A DNA stretch of 64,000 bases from Pseudobdellovibrio sp. (GCA_023701385.1 JAMPXC010000009.1:1-64000); one strand, 5' to 3'. Counted from the stretch's first letter, positions 48,645 through 57,845 are shown. Program-made: numbers and translations. Notes: generated by a model not told the origin, from the letters alone.

Positions 48645-51600
48645 TTACAGATTACGACGGTACTGGCCGCCGACCTCGTATAACGCTTGTGACATTTGAT
48701 ATAACGTACAATATCTAGCTGCACTCATAAGGGCTTGGAAAATATTCGCACCACTTAAGCAAGCTTCTTTAAGTTTTTTAATCTCAAGATCAGCCTGGGC
48801 TTTATTCGCTTTCTGCACGTCTTCGATTTGTTTTAGCTGATGGTTCTTTTCTTCAGTCGAAGCACGAGCAAGCTCGATTTTCGGCGGAATGTAACCAGCC
48901 TCTAAAGTTTTTGGATCGATAAATGTATTCACACCAATAATCGGTAATTCGCCAGAGTGTTTAAGATGTTCGTAGTACATCGACTCTTCTTGAATTTTTG
49001 AACGTTGGTACTGAGTTTCCATGGCACCTAATACCCCACCACGCTCAGAGATACGTTTAAATTCAGCTAAGACCGCTTCTTCAACTAAATCAGTTAATTC
49101 TTCAACGAAGTAAGAACCTTGATTGATGTTTTCATTTTTCATTGCGCCGTATTCACGGTTGATGATCATCTGAATCGCCATCGCACGACGAACCGATTCT
49201 TGTGTAGGTGTTGTGATCGCTTCGTCATAGGCATTTGTATGTAACGAGTTACAGTTATCGTTTAAAGCAACTAAGGCCTGTAACGTTGTACGAATATCAT
49301 TGAAGTCGATCTCTTGCGCATGCAAAGAACGGCCAGATGTCTGAATATGGTACTTAAGTTTTTGTGAACGTTCGTTACCTTTATAAAGGTCACGCATCGC
49401 CACAGCCCAGATACGACGAGCTACACGGCCTAACACCGTGTACTCAGGGTCCAGTCCATTTGAGAAGAAGAAACTTAAATTCGGCGCGAAATCATCGATC
49501 TTCATACCACGCGATAAGTAGTATTCAGCAAATGTAAAACCATTCGATAAAGTAAACGCCAATTGTGAAATCGGATTCGCACCGGCTTCAGCAATATGGT
49601 AGCCAGAAATCGAAACTGAGTAGAAGTTACGAATATTTTTATCGATAAAGAATTGCTGGATATCACCCATCATCTTCAACGCGAAGTTGATCGAGAAGAT
49701 ACAAGTGTTTTGGCCCTGGTCTTCTTTTAAGATATCAGCTTGAACGGTACCGCGCACAGCTGACATCGTCGCAGTCGCTAATTCGCGCCATTCAGTATCA
49801 GTTAATTTACGACCTAATTCTTTTTCTTTTTTATCAACCTGTTGGTCAATCGCCGTATTAAAGTAGAAAGCTAAGATCATAGGTGCTGGACCATTGATCG
49901 TCATAGAAACTGAAGTGTTCGGATTAACTAAATCAAATCCCGAATAAAGTTTCTTCATATCATCAAGGCAACAAATGCTTACGCCCGACTCGCCCACTTT
50001 ACCGTAAATATCCGGACGCAAATCAGGATCTTGACCGTATAAAGTTACTGAATCAAATGCTGTTGATAAACGGTGAGCTTTTTCGCCTTTGCATAGGTAG
50101 TGGAAACGACGGTTTGTTCTTTCAGGTGTACCTTCGCCCGCGAACATACGTTTTGGATCTTCATCGGCACGGCGTAATTGGAATACGCCCGCTGTGTAAG
50201 GAAATTCTCCGGCCACATTTTCCATTTTCAGAAAAGTAAAACGATCGCCCCAGTCTTTATAGCTTGGTAAAACGATTTTACGGATTTTTGTGCCGCTTAA
50301 TGATTTTGTGATCAGTGATTGGCGAATTTCTTTATCACGCACTTTGAAAATTAATTCATCTTGAGAATAGATGCGTTTTAATTCATCCCATTTTTCTAAA
50401 GACTGTAATTCTTCTGTTGTGAAACCTTCTGAAAATTCAGCGCGTTTTTTGGCTACTTGGTCTGCTGTTAGACCTAGATCAGTTTTTAGGTTTTCAAGTG
50501 ATCCAAGTTTTGAAGCTTTATCAGATAAAGTTTTTACGCGGTCTTTGTACTTATGAACCGTTGAAACGATTTCAGCTAAGTAGTTTTGACGATCCGGTGG
50601 AATCACTGTGTGTTCATCAGCCGATAAAACTGTTTCACGGTAAGCTTTTGGAACTTCCGGTAACGATTTTAATTCATGAAGTTTATCGGCCACCGAGAAG
50701 AATAAATTATTAACGCCGCCATCATTGAACTGGCTAGCTTGTGTTAAAAATACCGGAACTTGAACTTTATCATCCCAGATTTTGCGTGAACGTTTGTATT
50801 GTTTAGTCACATCACGTACCGCATCGAGTGCACCACGACGGTCAGCTTTATTCACGGCTACGAAATCAGCGAAATCGATCATGTCGATTTTTTCTAATTG
50901 GGATTGCGCCCCGAAGTCAGATGTCATGACGTACATTGATAAATCAGAGACGTCAGTGATCGCCATATTACCTTGGCCGATACCTGATGTTTCAGCGATA
51001 ATAAAATCAAAATCACATTTTTTTAAGAAATTTAAAATATCTGGTAACGAACTTGCGATCTCTTTACCTGAACCACGTGAAGCCACAGAGCGCATATAAA
51101 TGTGGGGACGTGATAACGAGTTCATACGAATACGGTCACCTAAAAGTGAACCACCCGTTTTACGTTTTGATGGATCAACGCACACGATAGCAATTTTTTG
51201 CTCTGGGTAAGCATTTAAAAAACGTTGCGATAATTCATCGATCAAAGATGACTTACCAGCACCGCCCGTACCTGTGATACCTAAAATTTTAGGAGCCCCA
51301 TTTTTACGGATAAAATTATTTAAGCCAAAATTTTCTGGCTTTACATCTTTTTGTCCGTTTTCAATCGCAGTTAAAGCAATACCTAATTGTGTTGAAGGAA
51401 TATTATCGCCAGCAAAAACATTTTTAATATCGTTTGATAAATTTGTCGGCATTGGAAAGTCACAACCTTCCACGATCATTTTGATCATGCCTTCTAAACC
51501 AAGTCTGCGGCCATCATCAGGATGGAAAATCTGTGCGATACCGTAAGCTTCAAGCTCACGTTTTTCATCATGCACGATCACGCCACCGCCACCGCCGTAA

Positions 51601-51869
51601 ATTTTTACATGCGAAGCACCAGCTTGATTTAATAAATCGCGAAGGTATTTGAAGTATTCCATGTGGCCGCCCTGATACGAGCTGATACACACACCCTGTG
51701 CGCCTTCTTGTAAAACGGCTTTCACAACATCGTTCACCGAACGGTTGTGGCCTAAATGGATAACTTCGGCTCCGAATTCTTGAAGCATACGACGAATGAT
51801 GTTGATCGAAGCATCATGGCCGTCGAAAAGTGAAGCCGCAGTAACAATACGCACAGGATTCTTTGTCAT
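48645..51869 (-). CDS. icmF: IcmF, fused isobutyryl-CoA mutase with G-protein chaperone
   Basis: 1074-aa cobalamin enzyme that interconverts isobutyryl-CoA and butyryl-CoA (some also pivalyl-CoA), with a built-in repair GTPase. Order: B12-binding domain with SLFDGHDASINIIRR, where the His ligates cobalt; MeaI-like GTPase with GTGGAGKSSLIDEL and VNKADRRGA; linker; then the acyl-CoA mutase barrel with FPYTAGVF and SISGYHIAEAGANP. Length matches IcmF (about 1090). Last of three acyl-CoA genes read from 53573 leftward, seven bases after the enoyl-CoA hydratase. Confidence 0.95.
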   Translation of the reverse strand: MTKNPVRIVTAASLFDGHDASINIIRRMLQEFGAEVIHLGHNRSVNDVVKAVLQEGAQGVCISSYQGGHMEYFKYLRDLLNQAGASHVKIYGGGGGVIVHDEKRELEAYGIAQIFHPDDGRRLGLEGMIKMIVEGCDFPMPTNLSNDIKNVFAGDNIPSTQLGIALTAIENGQKDVKPENFGLNNFIRKNGAPKILGITGTGGAGKSSLIDELSQRFLNAYPEQKIAIVCVDPSKRKTGGSLLGDRIRMNSLSRPHIYMRSVASRGSGKEIASSLPDILNFLKKCDFDFIIAETSGIGQGNMAITDVSDLSMYVMTSDFGAQSQLEKIDMIDFADFVAVNKADRRGALDAVRDVTKQYKRSRKIWDDKVQVPVFLTQASQFNDGGVNNLFFSVADKLHELKSLPEVPKAYRETVLSADEHTVIPPDRQNYLAEIVSTVHKYKDRVKTLSDKASKLGSLENLKTDLGLTADQVAKKRAEFSEGFTTEELQSLEKWDELKRIYSQDELIFKVRDKEIRQSLITKSLSGTKIRKIVLPSYKDWGDRFTFLKMENVAGEFPYTAGVFQLRRADEDPKRMFAGEGTPERTNRRFHYLCKGEKAHRLSTAFDSVTLYGQDPDLRPDIYGKVGESGVSICCLDDMKKLYSGFDLVNPNTSVSMTINGPAPMILAFYFNTAIDQQVDKKEKELGRKLTDTEWRELATATMSAVRGTVQADILKEDQGQNTCIFSINFALKMMGDIQQFFIDKNIRNFYSVSISGYHIAEAGANPISQLAFTLSNGFTFAEYYLSRGMKIDDFAPNLSFFFSNGLDPEYTVLGRVARRIWAVAMRDLYKGNERSQKLKYHIQTSGRSLHAQEIDFNDIRTTLQALVALNDNCNSLHTNAYDEAITTPTQESVRRAMAIQMIINREYGAMKNENINQGSYFVEELTDLVEEAVLAEFKRISERGGVLGAMETQYQRSKIQEESMYYEHLKHSGELPIIGVNTFIDPKTLEAGYIPPKIELARASTEEKNHQLKQIEDVQKANKAQADLEIKKLKEACLSGANIFQALMSAARYCTLYQMSQALYEVGGQYRRNL

Positions 51870-51875
51870 AACAAT

Positions 51876-52673
51876 CTAAATACCTTTAAAGTTTGGTTTT
51901 CTTTTTTCTGTGAAAGCTTTTGTGCCTTCAGCCGTGTCGAATGAGCCGAACAATCCCCCAAAGATTTCGGCTTCATTTTCTAAAGCTTTTTCTGTTTCTA
52001 AATCAAAAGCTTGGTTAATTGAAAGTTTCGCCTTACCAACCGCTAATGGAGATTTTGCCATAATCATTTCTAATTTTTTATTTACCGCCATCATAAGTTC
52101 TGATTGCGGAACAACTTGAGAAACGATTCCTAAACGTAATGCTTCATCAGCTTTGATCATTTCGCCGGTGAACGTTAACTCACGGGCTTTTCTGATACCC
52201 ACAGCACGAGTTAAACGAACTGTGCCGCCAAACCCTGGAATCAAACCTAATGAAACTTCTGGTAAACCAAATTTTGCGTTGTCAGAAGCGATCATAAAAT
52301 CACAACCTAGAGCTAATTCTAAACCACCACCTAAAGCAAAACCGTTAACGGCTGCAATAACTGGAATCTTTAATAAATTTAATTCGTGAAACACACTTTG
52401 GCCTTTTTGTGCAAAAGCCACCGCTTGCTCGTTTGACATATCAAGCATTTCTTTAATGTCAGCACCAGCTACGAAAGCTTTTTCGCCGGCGCCCGTAATC
52501 ACTAAAGCTTTTGCTGTTTCAAAATCAACTTCTGAAATCTGGCGAAGAGCATCGGCCATGTCGTTTAAAACTTGCATGTTTAATGCATTTAAACTTTCAG
52601 GGCGATTGATAGTTAAAACCCAAACGCCATTTTCTTTCGATTCAAGTTTAATTGTTTGATAATCCAAATTCAT
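51876..52673 (-). CDS. Enoyl-CoA hydratase/crotonase
   Basis: 265-aa cytoplasmic crotonase-family enzyme hydrating 2-enoyl-CoA to 3-hydroxyacyl-CoA. ALVITGAGEKAFVAGADIKE is the oxyanion segment and the catalytic pair lies in GGGLELALGCDFMIASDNAK and FGLPEVSLGLIPGFGGTVRL (both Glu present). With the neighbouring Hbd and IcmF it likely works on C4 acyl-CoA (crotonyl-CoA). 36 bases after hbd, seven bases before icmF, same strand. Confidence 0.93.
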   Translation of the reverse strand: MNLDYQTIKLESKENGVWVLTINRPESLNALNMQVLNDMADALRQISEVDFETAKALVITGAGEKAFVAGADIKEMLDMSNEQAVAFAQKGQSVFHELNLLKIPVIAAVNGFALGGGLELALGCDFMIASDNAKFGLPEVSLGLIPGFGGTVRLTRAVGIRKARELTFTGEMIKADEALRLGIVSQVVPQSELMMAVNKKLEMIMAKSPLAVGKAKLSINQAFDLETEKALENEAEIFGGLFGSFDTAEGTKAFTEKRKPNFKGI

Positions 52674-52709
52674 AACCTGTTCCTTTTCCTTGACTGCGCC
52701 AAGAGTTCC

Positions 52710-53573
52710 TTATTTCGCGTAGTTGTAGAAACCACGGCCTGATTTACGACCCATCCAACCAGCTTCTACGTATTTAACTAAAAGTGGACATGGACGGTAT
52801 TTAGAATCGCCTAAACCCTCATGAAGAACGTTCATGATCGCTAAACAAGTATCTAAACCGATAAAGTCAGCTAAAGTTAATGGACCCATTGGTTGGTTAG
52901 TTCCAAGTTTCATGGCGTTATCGATAGATTCAACTGACGCAATACCTTCATGAAGCGTGTAAACAGCTTCGTTAATCATCGGCATTAAAATGCGGTTTAC
53001 GATAAAGCCCGGCATATCTTTAACTGACTCAACAAAGATCTTTCCTAATTTCTCTGAAAGAGCTTTAGTTGTAGCAAAAGTCTCAGTTGAAGTTTGTAAA
53101 CCTTTGATACCTTCAACTAATTGCATAAGTGGAACTGGGTTCATAAAGTGCATACCCACAATTTTGTCTGGACGCGAAGTTACCGCTGCAATTTTAGTAA
53201 TTGAAATTGAAGATGTGTTAGAAGCCAAGATAGATCCGGCTTTCACAGTTTGATCTAACTCTTTGAAAATTTTAAGTTTTAAGTCAATATTCTCAGTCGC
53301 CGCTTCGACAACGAAATCGCAGTCTTTAAGATCTGCCATTGCTGTTGTAGGTTTAACTTTACCAAGCAAGGCTTTTTTAGCATCTTCAGTCATCGTGCCT
53401 TTTTTGATTAAACGATCACAGCTGCCGGCAATTGTGGTTAGACCTTTGTCTAAGGCTGCATTATTGATATCGAACATCACCACATCATAACCGCAAGAGG
53501 CCGCTACTTGTGTGATACCGTTACCCATTTGACCTGCGCCAACAACGCCAATTTTTTTGATCGATTCAACCAT
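52710..53573 (-). CDS. 3-hydroxybutyryl-CoA dehydrogenase
   Basis: 287-aa NAD(P)-dependent enzyme, Hbd/PaaH type. I use the second ATG (53573), seven bases from AGGAG. IKKIGVVGAGQMGNGITQVA is the Rossmann loop, MHFMNPVPLMQLVEGI carries the catalytic His, and TLADFIGLDTCLAIM with GRKSGRGFYNYAK completes the C-terminal dimer domain. First gene of an operon with enoyl-CoA hydratase and IcmF: together they link butyryl/isobutyryl-CoA to acetoacetyl-CoA, as in branched-chain amino acid or polyester breakdown (inference). Confidence 0.93.
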   Translation of the reverse strand: MVESIKKIGVVGAGQMGNGITQVAASCGYDVVMFDINNAALDKGLTTIAGSCDRLIKKGTMTEDAKKALLGKVKPTTAMADLKDCDFVVEAATENIDLKLKIFKELDQTVKAGSILASNTSSISITKIAAVTSRPDKIVGMHFMNPVPLMQLVEGIKGLQTSTETFATTKALSEKLGKIFVESVKDMPGFIVNRILMPMINEAVYTLHEGIASVESIDNAMKLGTNQPMGPLTLADFIGLDTCLAIMNVLHEGLGDSKYRPCPLLVKYVEAGWMGRKSGRGFYNYAK

Positions 53574-53668
53574 CATTTTCTCCTTGGTAAATGCTTAAAA
53601 AAACAATGCTTTGTTATAGCAAAGAACTGGTCTTGAATGAAACGACTTTACTCTGTCAGAATGAAAAG

Positions 53669-54973
53669 ATGCTGTTTGTCATGGCCTATCTGTGCGCGAT
53701 TTTGACTAGTTTTCCTGCTTTTTCCGCAGTCGATGCCGCTCCTGTAAAGCAAGCTCCTATTTTAAGCGAACTTTTTGCCGGTCGTAAGGTCAAAGAGATC
53801 CCTTTTTACAAGTCAAAAATGAGTATTTTTCCATCAGGTTTTGCAAGCTTTGATCGCTTAAACGAACAAATGGTTTCTAGCGAAACAACCGATGCTTTTT
53901 ACTTAGCCAAAGATGATAAGAAAATCTCACCAACACTTGTTCCAAACATTACAGCCTTTCACTTATCCCGAGTGTGGATTGAGAAATACACGAAACGCCG
54001 AGTTAAGCCTAATAACGAAATGGATTTAGCAACAATTCTTTTAAACTACGACACCGACCCTTACGATCGTGGCCTAGTGCTTACCTTAGGCGAAACTAAA
54101 CTTCGCGAAGGTGCTGATATGAAATCAGCGGCGCTTAAAACAATTCCAAAATTAAATTATTTTATTCCGATCAGTTTTGAAAAAGGTTTTATTAAAATTT
54201 TATTTCAAGGAAAATTCGGTTTTATCGACATCAACGACTGTATTTCAAAATACGATTTCGCAAAATTTGCCTTCTCATTTAAATCAAAAACCAACACATG
54301 GGAAGTTGTTCTTCGCCGTGAATTTGATCACTTAGCTACTGATAAAAATGAATCGCTTCACTTAGCCGAAATCAAAGGTTTAATCGTCGATCAAAAACTA
54401 GCTTACGCTTACAAAGAAAACGAACACTACCCTAAATGGACAAGTTTTAAGTTAGTGAAAGAAAAATCGAAACCTTGGATGCAAAGTAGTATCAAAGGCC
54501 ACGGACTTATCTGGTGGCAGCGCCCTGAAGTTGAAATCTTAGCGAAGAACACGATTTCAATTGATGAGCTGATCAAAAAAGATATCTACTCAGTTTCTTT
54601 TCAAGCCGACAATCCTAAAAAAGGTTTAGCATCAGCCGACGGCGTTTACATCACTGAAGACGGCCAAAACTGGAGCGAAGTAGCGCAGTTTAAAGACTAC
54701 TCAGGCCCTGTTTACTATTACTCTGATTTACTGATATTCGTCGGAAATTACCGCAGCGTTGATGGCGGAAAAACTTTTGAAAACTACATTCAAGTCGACA
54801 AAGTATCTTCAGCAATTGCCAAATCAACAGGTGTGGTACCTAAGAAAATCCAAATCACAAAAATCAAAGTACAAAAACCCTACAACGTAGTGATCGATGT
54901 ACACACAGGCGCCAGAAAAGTACGCCTCAAATCCCCAATCTTCTCTCAAGAATGGACTCAAGTAAAATTCTAA
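53669..54973 (+). CDS. Secreted protein with SH3b-like and Asp-box segments
   Basis: 434 aa from ATG 53669; in-frame starts at 53591 or 53681 cannot be excluded, but this gives the best signal peptide (MLFVMAYLCAILTSFPAFSA). Residues about 150-210, with LREGADMKSAALKTIPKLNY, then FIPISFEKGFIKILFQGKFG, resemble a bacterial SH3 domain. GLASADGVYITEDGQNWSEV and RSVDGGKTFENY look like Asp-box repeats (S-x-D-x-G-x-x-W/F) seen in beta-propeller hydrolases. No catalytic motif. Probably a periplasmic or surface glycan- or peptide-binding protein. Followed by a large palindrome. Confidence 0.7.
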   Translation: MLFVMAYLCAILTSFPAFSAVDAAPVKQAPILSELFAGRKVKEIPFYKSKMSIFPSGFASFDRLNEQMVSSETTDAFYLAKDDKKISPTLVPNITAFHLSRVWIEKYTKRRVKPNNEMDLATILLNYDTDPYDRGLVLTLGETKLREGADMKSAALKTIPKLNYFIPISFEKGFIKILFQGKFGFIDINDCISKYDFAKFAFSFKSKTNTWEVVLRREFDHLATDKNESLHLAEIKGLIVDQKLAYAYKENEHYPKWTSFKLVKEKSKPWMQSSIKGHGLIWWQRPEVEILAKNTISIDELIKKDIYSVSFQADNPKKGLASADGVYITEDGQNWSEVAQFKDYSGPVYYYSDLLIFVGNYRSVDGGKTFENYIQVDKVSSAIAKSTGVVPKKIQITKIKVQKPYNVVIDVHTGARKVRLKSPIFSQEWTQVKF

Positions 54974-54987
54974 ACGGATTCTTCGGT

Positions 54988-55181
54988 TTCCAATTTTAAA
55001 TTTCCCCCTTCAAGCGCGAGTTCTGAAAATTTTAAATTAAATCCTCTAAAGCCTCAGACAAGCGGGGGTGTCACGAGCTTGCATTCGCAACCTCGCGCCA
55101 CCTCCGAACTACGTTTTAGAGGATTTAATTTAAAATTTTTAGCATGTCTGAGTGGTTGAAGGGGGAAATTTAAAATTGGAA
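54988..55181. repeat. Large compound palindrome between convergent genes
   Basis: Perfect 26-base outer arms (54988-55013 with 55156-55181) and perfect 25-base inner arms (55026-55050 with 55115-55139) enclose a third imperfect stem (about 55062-55081 with 55085-55105, 16 of 20 matching) and a 3-4-base loop. Outer arms begin TTCCAATTTTAAATTTCC. An eight-base CTCAGACA (55053-55060) also complements 55145-55152, offering an alternative fold. It fills nearly the whole gap between two convergent genes. It could be a bidirectional terminator, a MITE-like element or a structured RNA. Confidence 0.85.
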
Positions 55182-55197
55182 TCGACAGGCAACGTTT

Positions 55198-55935
55198 TTA
55201 CGAATTTTGCTTTACCGCATATACGTCGTTCATCATTTTGTAGATTTTCTCTTGGAGCGGGCCGCGTGTTTCTGTTGTGAATCCTTTTGTTTCTACTGGT
55301 GGCAATACGTGCAATTCGATGGTGCGTTTCCAGCGGTCGCTGTTGGCTAGGATTTTTCCTTTTGGCCATACTTCGTAGGCGCCTTTGATCACGACGGGAA
55401 TAAGCGGTACTTGCGCGTTGATCGCAAATACGAAAGGGCCTGCTTTAAATGGCAGCAATTGATCTGAGCGGAATCTTCCGCCTTCTGGTGATAGACAGAA
55501 ACGTTCGCCTCTGGCGAAACGCACTTTGGCTTCTTCGTAGACTCTGAAAACTTCTTCGCGGTTGCCTCTGGCGATTGGTAATGTGCCGAATCGGCGCATG
55601 CAGGCACCTAGAACTGGGATTTTGAATAATTCGATTTTTGCGCCGAAGCGGATATTGTGAAGACCTTTGCAGATTGTGAAAATATCCATAAAACTTGCGT
55701 GGTTAAATAGAATGACCGCGCCTTTGACTTTGTCCATATTTTCTAAGCCGTAAACTTTTAATTCTACGTTAAATAGAAGAAACGCTAACTTGCCCCAGAT
55801 TTCGACGATGAAGTTATCGAACTTACGGCGATTAAAGATAATATTTGAAATTACGCCTGTAGCCGAAAGAATAGTTGTACCTACCGCAAACAAAAACGTT
55901 GCGATCATCGCGCGAATATAAATAACTAATTTCAT
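55198..55935 (-). CDS. plsC: 1-acyl-glycerol-3-phosphate acyltransferase
   Basis: 245-aa membrane enzyme adding the second acyl chain in phosphatidic acid synthesis. An N-terminal membrane segment (IRAMIATFLFAVGTTILSAT) precedes the catalytic NHASFMD (H-x4-D), the substrate segment SPEGGRFRSDQLLPFKAGPF (a variant of the usual FPEGTRS), and VPLIPVVIKG. The GG in place of GT is unusual but seen in this superfamily. The ATG overlaps the stop of the upstream gene as ATGA, so the two are coupled. Confidence 0.88.
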   Translation of the reverse strand: MKLVIYIRAMIATFLFAVGTTILSATGVISNIIFNRRKFDNFIVEIWGKLAFLLFNVELKVYGLENMDKVKGAVILFNHASFMDIFTICKGLHNIRFGAKIELFKIPVLGACMRRFGTLPIARGNREEVFRVYEEAKVRFARGERFCLSPEGGRFRSDQLLPFKAGPFVFAINAQVPLIPVVIKGAYEVWPKGKILANSDRWKRTIELHVLPPVETKGFTTETRGPLQEKIYKMMNDVYAVKQNS

Positions 55936-57065
55936 GTAGAGAGGATCCTTTTTTTAGCCGCTTGGATCTGACGATTCTTATAGGCTTCGTGATCTGTGTC
56001 GCCGGTTTGCATTTTTTCATAGGCATGTTGATCCATGATCTGTACTTCAAACGGATAGAAGAATGAAAATTCTTTCGTATTCTGCCCGCCAGTTGAATTT
56101 AAACCCGGTGCAATTTTAATTAACTTACGGCAAATAAATTTAATATATCTAAAATCAATCGCTGAATAGGGATTATCTTTTCTGAAAAGCTTAATTAGCG
56201 GATTTGTTGTTACTTTTAATTGCTGGCGAAGCAATCTATCTACTTTTTCAGAATCCATCATAAATTCTTTACCATGCTTACGTTCTAAGTGCTCACACAC
56301 TTGTAAGAACTCATCCACCGGGTACATGTTGTTTGAAGACTGGTCAGGCATGATATGCGGGTACGAAATTAAGTTTGCATCAACTAACTGGCGAATCACT
56401 TGGAAAGAATCAAAAATGGTAGGTGTAACAAAGCGTACACCGATTTTATCATACACCTTAACTGCTAAAGCATCGGGCTTAGCTAAAAGCTTAATGACCG
56501 TAGAAGTAGAAGTTTTAAAAGGCTTTGTTTGAAACTTGTGAAGTTCAACTTTTGAAACTTCGTCGTTCGCTCTTGGTTTTAAATACAATTTATCTTGATG
56601 AACAATCGCATTTTCAAACGGGATTAAAATCTGGCGCTGAATTTCTTCGGCAAAATGTGAAAACAGATCGGTCTCTGAGTGCACAAACACGTGAATACAA
56701 CGAAGCATCGCACACGCCCAGCGTTGAATATTGTGATCATCGTGCTGCGTGGCCCACACTAAAAGGTTGCGTAAATCTTTTAAGTGTTCTGGGTTATGAA
56801 TTTCTTTTGGAATTTCATCGATTTTAAATTTTAACTTTTCAGTAATCAAAACAACAGAACGTCTGTGAAAGTACCAAAGGCGTTTTAAATCATCTTCGTT
56901 AGCGTAATCAAAACCGTAGCTTTTTACAAAAGCGTCGGCTTGTTCAAGATTTTGAATATAAAGTTTTGATTGATCTAATGTCGAAGCCCCACCTGCGATA
57001 ACAGATAGAGCTGTAGGATCGAACTTAAAATGCGAGTGGCTAAACTTGCCTTTGTCTTGGTGCAT
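55932..57065 (-). CDS. Hypothetical protein, possibly RelA/SpoT-like core, 377 aa
   Basis: Soluble protein without signal peptide. Mostly helical N-terminus (MHQDKGKFSHSHFKFDPTAL, FHRRSVVLITEKLKFKIDEI). Around residues 195-245 the text KTSTSTVIKLLAKPDALAVK, then VYDKIGVRFVTPTIFDSFQV, resembles the strand-Asp-x-x-G-x-R part of RelA/SpoT-type nucleotidyltransferases. The C-terminus FRYIKFICRKLIKIAPGLNS, with FEVQIMDQHAYEKM, resembles the FEIQI-type beta strand of that fold (V-E-I-Q-I-R in RelA). I think it may be one of the TIGR045xx families known from deltaproteobacteria and Bdellovibrio, but cannot confirm. Coupled by ATGA to plsC. Confidence 0.6.
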   Translation of the reverse strand: MHQDKGKFSHSHFKFDPTALSVIAGGASTLDQSKLYIQNLEQADAFVKSYGFDYANEDDLKRLWYFHRRSVVLITEKLKFKIDEIPKEIHNPEHLKDLRNLLVWATQHDDHNIQRWACAMLRCIHVFVHSETDLFSHFAEEIQRQILIPFENAIVHQDKLYLKPRANDEVSKVELHKFQTKPFKTSTSTVIKLLAKPDALAVKVYDKIGVRFVTPTIFDSFQVIRQLVDANLISYPHIMPDQSSNNMYPVDEFLQVCEHLERKHGKEFMMDSEKVDRLLRQQLKVTTNPLIKLFRKDNPYSAIDFRYIKFICRKLIKIAPGLNSTGGQNTKEFSFFYPFEVQIMDQHAYEKMQTGDTDHEAYKNRQIQAAKKRILST

Positions 57066-57077
57066 TCACCCGTTAGA

Positions 57078-57734
57078 CTATTTAATAATTCCACAGCGAG
57101 CAATATAGAATTGACCTAATACGCCTTGTGCTGCTGCTCCGCCAGTCACATTTGTTGTATTTATGAAGCTAACTTGGCCTGTTAAATAATCACCGCTTAA
57201 ATTTCCGTCAAATCTAACCTCGCCGTACTCATCACGGAACACCACATAGCCTGAACCCGTTTGCATATTAAATTGGCCAGCAGCAGCAGATGAGAACTCG
57301 ATCGGGATCGGTTGGTATTGATTAGAACCGTCTGTCGCAGATTGTACTACGTAGCTATCGTAAACTTTAATTAAGATTTTAGTTTGTTGTAAATTAACAG
57401 TTCCGTTGGATTCAATTTTAAATGTTCCTTGAAAGCGAACACCTGTTTGGTCGTTAGCACCGGCACTGATCGTTCCAACTTCAGAAGGATCAATCGTTGC
57501 TGATAATAAACCTTTAACGCGAGCTTCAAAATTGTATGAAGAGCTTTGATCGTAGATTGTACCTACAGAAGATAAGTTATTTCCGCAGTAGCTTTGCGTG
57601 AAAGCTCCGTTTGTTGTTCCAGAGATAGTAGCTACACGACCACCATTTCCTGAAGTACGTTTTGATGACTCCTTATTAGGGTTACATCCGACAAAAGATA
57701 ATGCGATTAATGTTAATAGTACGACTTTTTTCAT
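57078..57734 (-). CDS. Lipoprotein of unknown function, 218 aa
   Basis: Signal with lipobox FVGC (Cys17), then a Ser/Lys/Gly-rich linker (NKESSKRTSGNGG). The mature protein is beta-rich and repetitive in polarity (VRFQGTFKIESNGTVNLQQT, GQFNMQTGSGYVVFRDEYGE, VRFDGNLSGDYLTGQVSFIN), like an eight-strand barrel or beta-sandwich. Only one further Cys pair (YCGNN near residue 50, ARCGII at the end), which could form one disulfide. Family unknown. A sigma-70-type promoter and a leader hairpin lie upstream. Confidence 0.75.
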   Translation of the reverse strand: MKKVVLLTLIALSFVGCNPNKESSKRTSGNGGRVATISGTTNGAFTQSYCGNNLSSVGTIYDQSSSYNFEARVKGLLSATIDPSEVGTISAGANDQTGVRFQGTFKIESNGTVNLQQTKILIKVYDSYVVQSATDGSNQYQPIPIEFSSAAAGQFNMQTGSGYVVFRDEYGEVRFDGNLSGDYLTGQVSFINTTNVTGGAAAQGVLGQFYIARCGIIK

Positions 57735-57772
57735 AAAAGACTCCTACAAACCATTAATTCAAGACAAATGCC

Positions 57773-57807
57773 AAAAACCCCGTCTCACTTTGAGAAACGA
57801 GGTTTTT
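57773..57807 (-). terminator. Hairpin with T-tract in leader region
   Basis: AAAAACCCCGT (57773-57783) pairs with ACGAGGTTTTT (57797-57807) with one mismatch; TTTTTGG ends the minus-strand stem. It can be the terminator of the App1-like gene (stop 83 bases upstream) or, because a promoter lies at 57816-57845, an attenuator in the leader of the lipoprotein. Confidence 0.6.
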
Positions 57808-57815
57808 GAGTGTGT

Positions 57816-57845
57816 TCTATATTTGATTTGAGAGTCGCAGGACAA
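57816..57845 (-). promoter_or_regulatory. Sigma-70-type promoter before the leader hairpin
   Basis: Minus strand TTGTCC (57845-57840), 18 bp, TATAGA (57821-57816). Predicted RNA start near 57809, so the transcript would begin with the hairpin at 57773-57807. Confidence 0.45.

Noticed and set aside
55145-55164. TGTCTGAGTGGTTGAAGGGG looks like the D-arm of a serine tRNA
   Set aside because: No acceptor stem, anticodon arm or T-arm can be built around it, and the sequence is part of the large palindrome.
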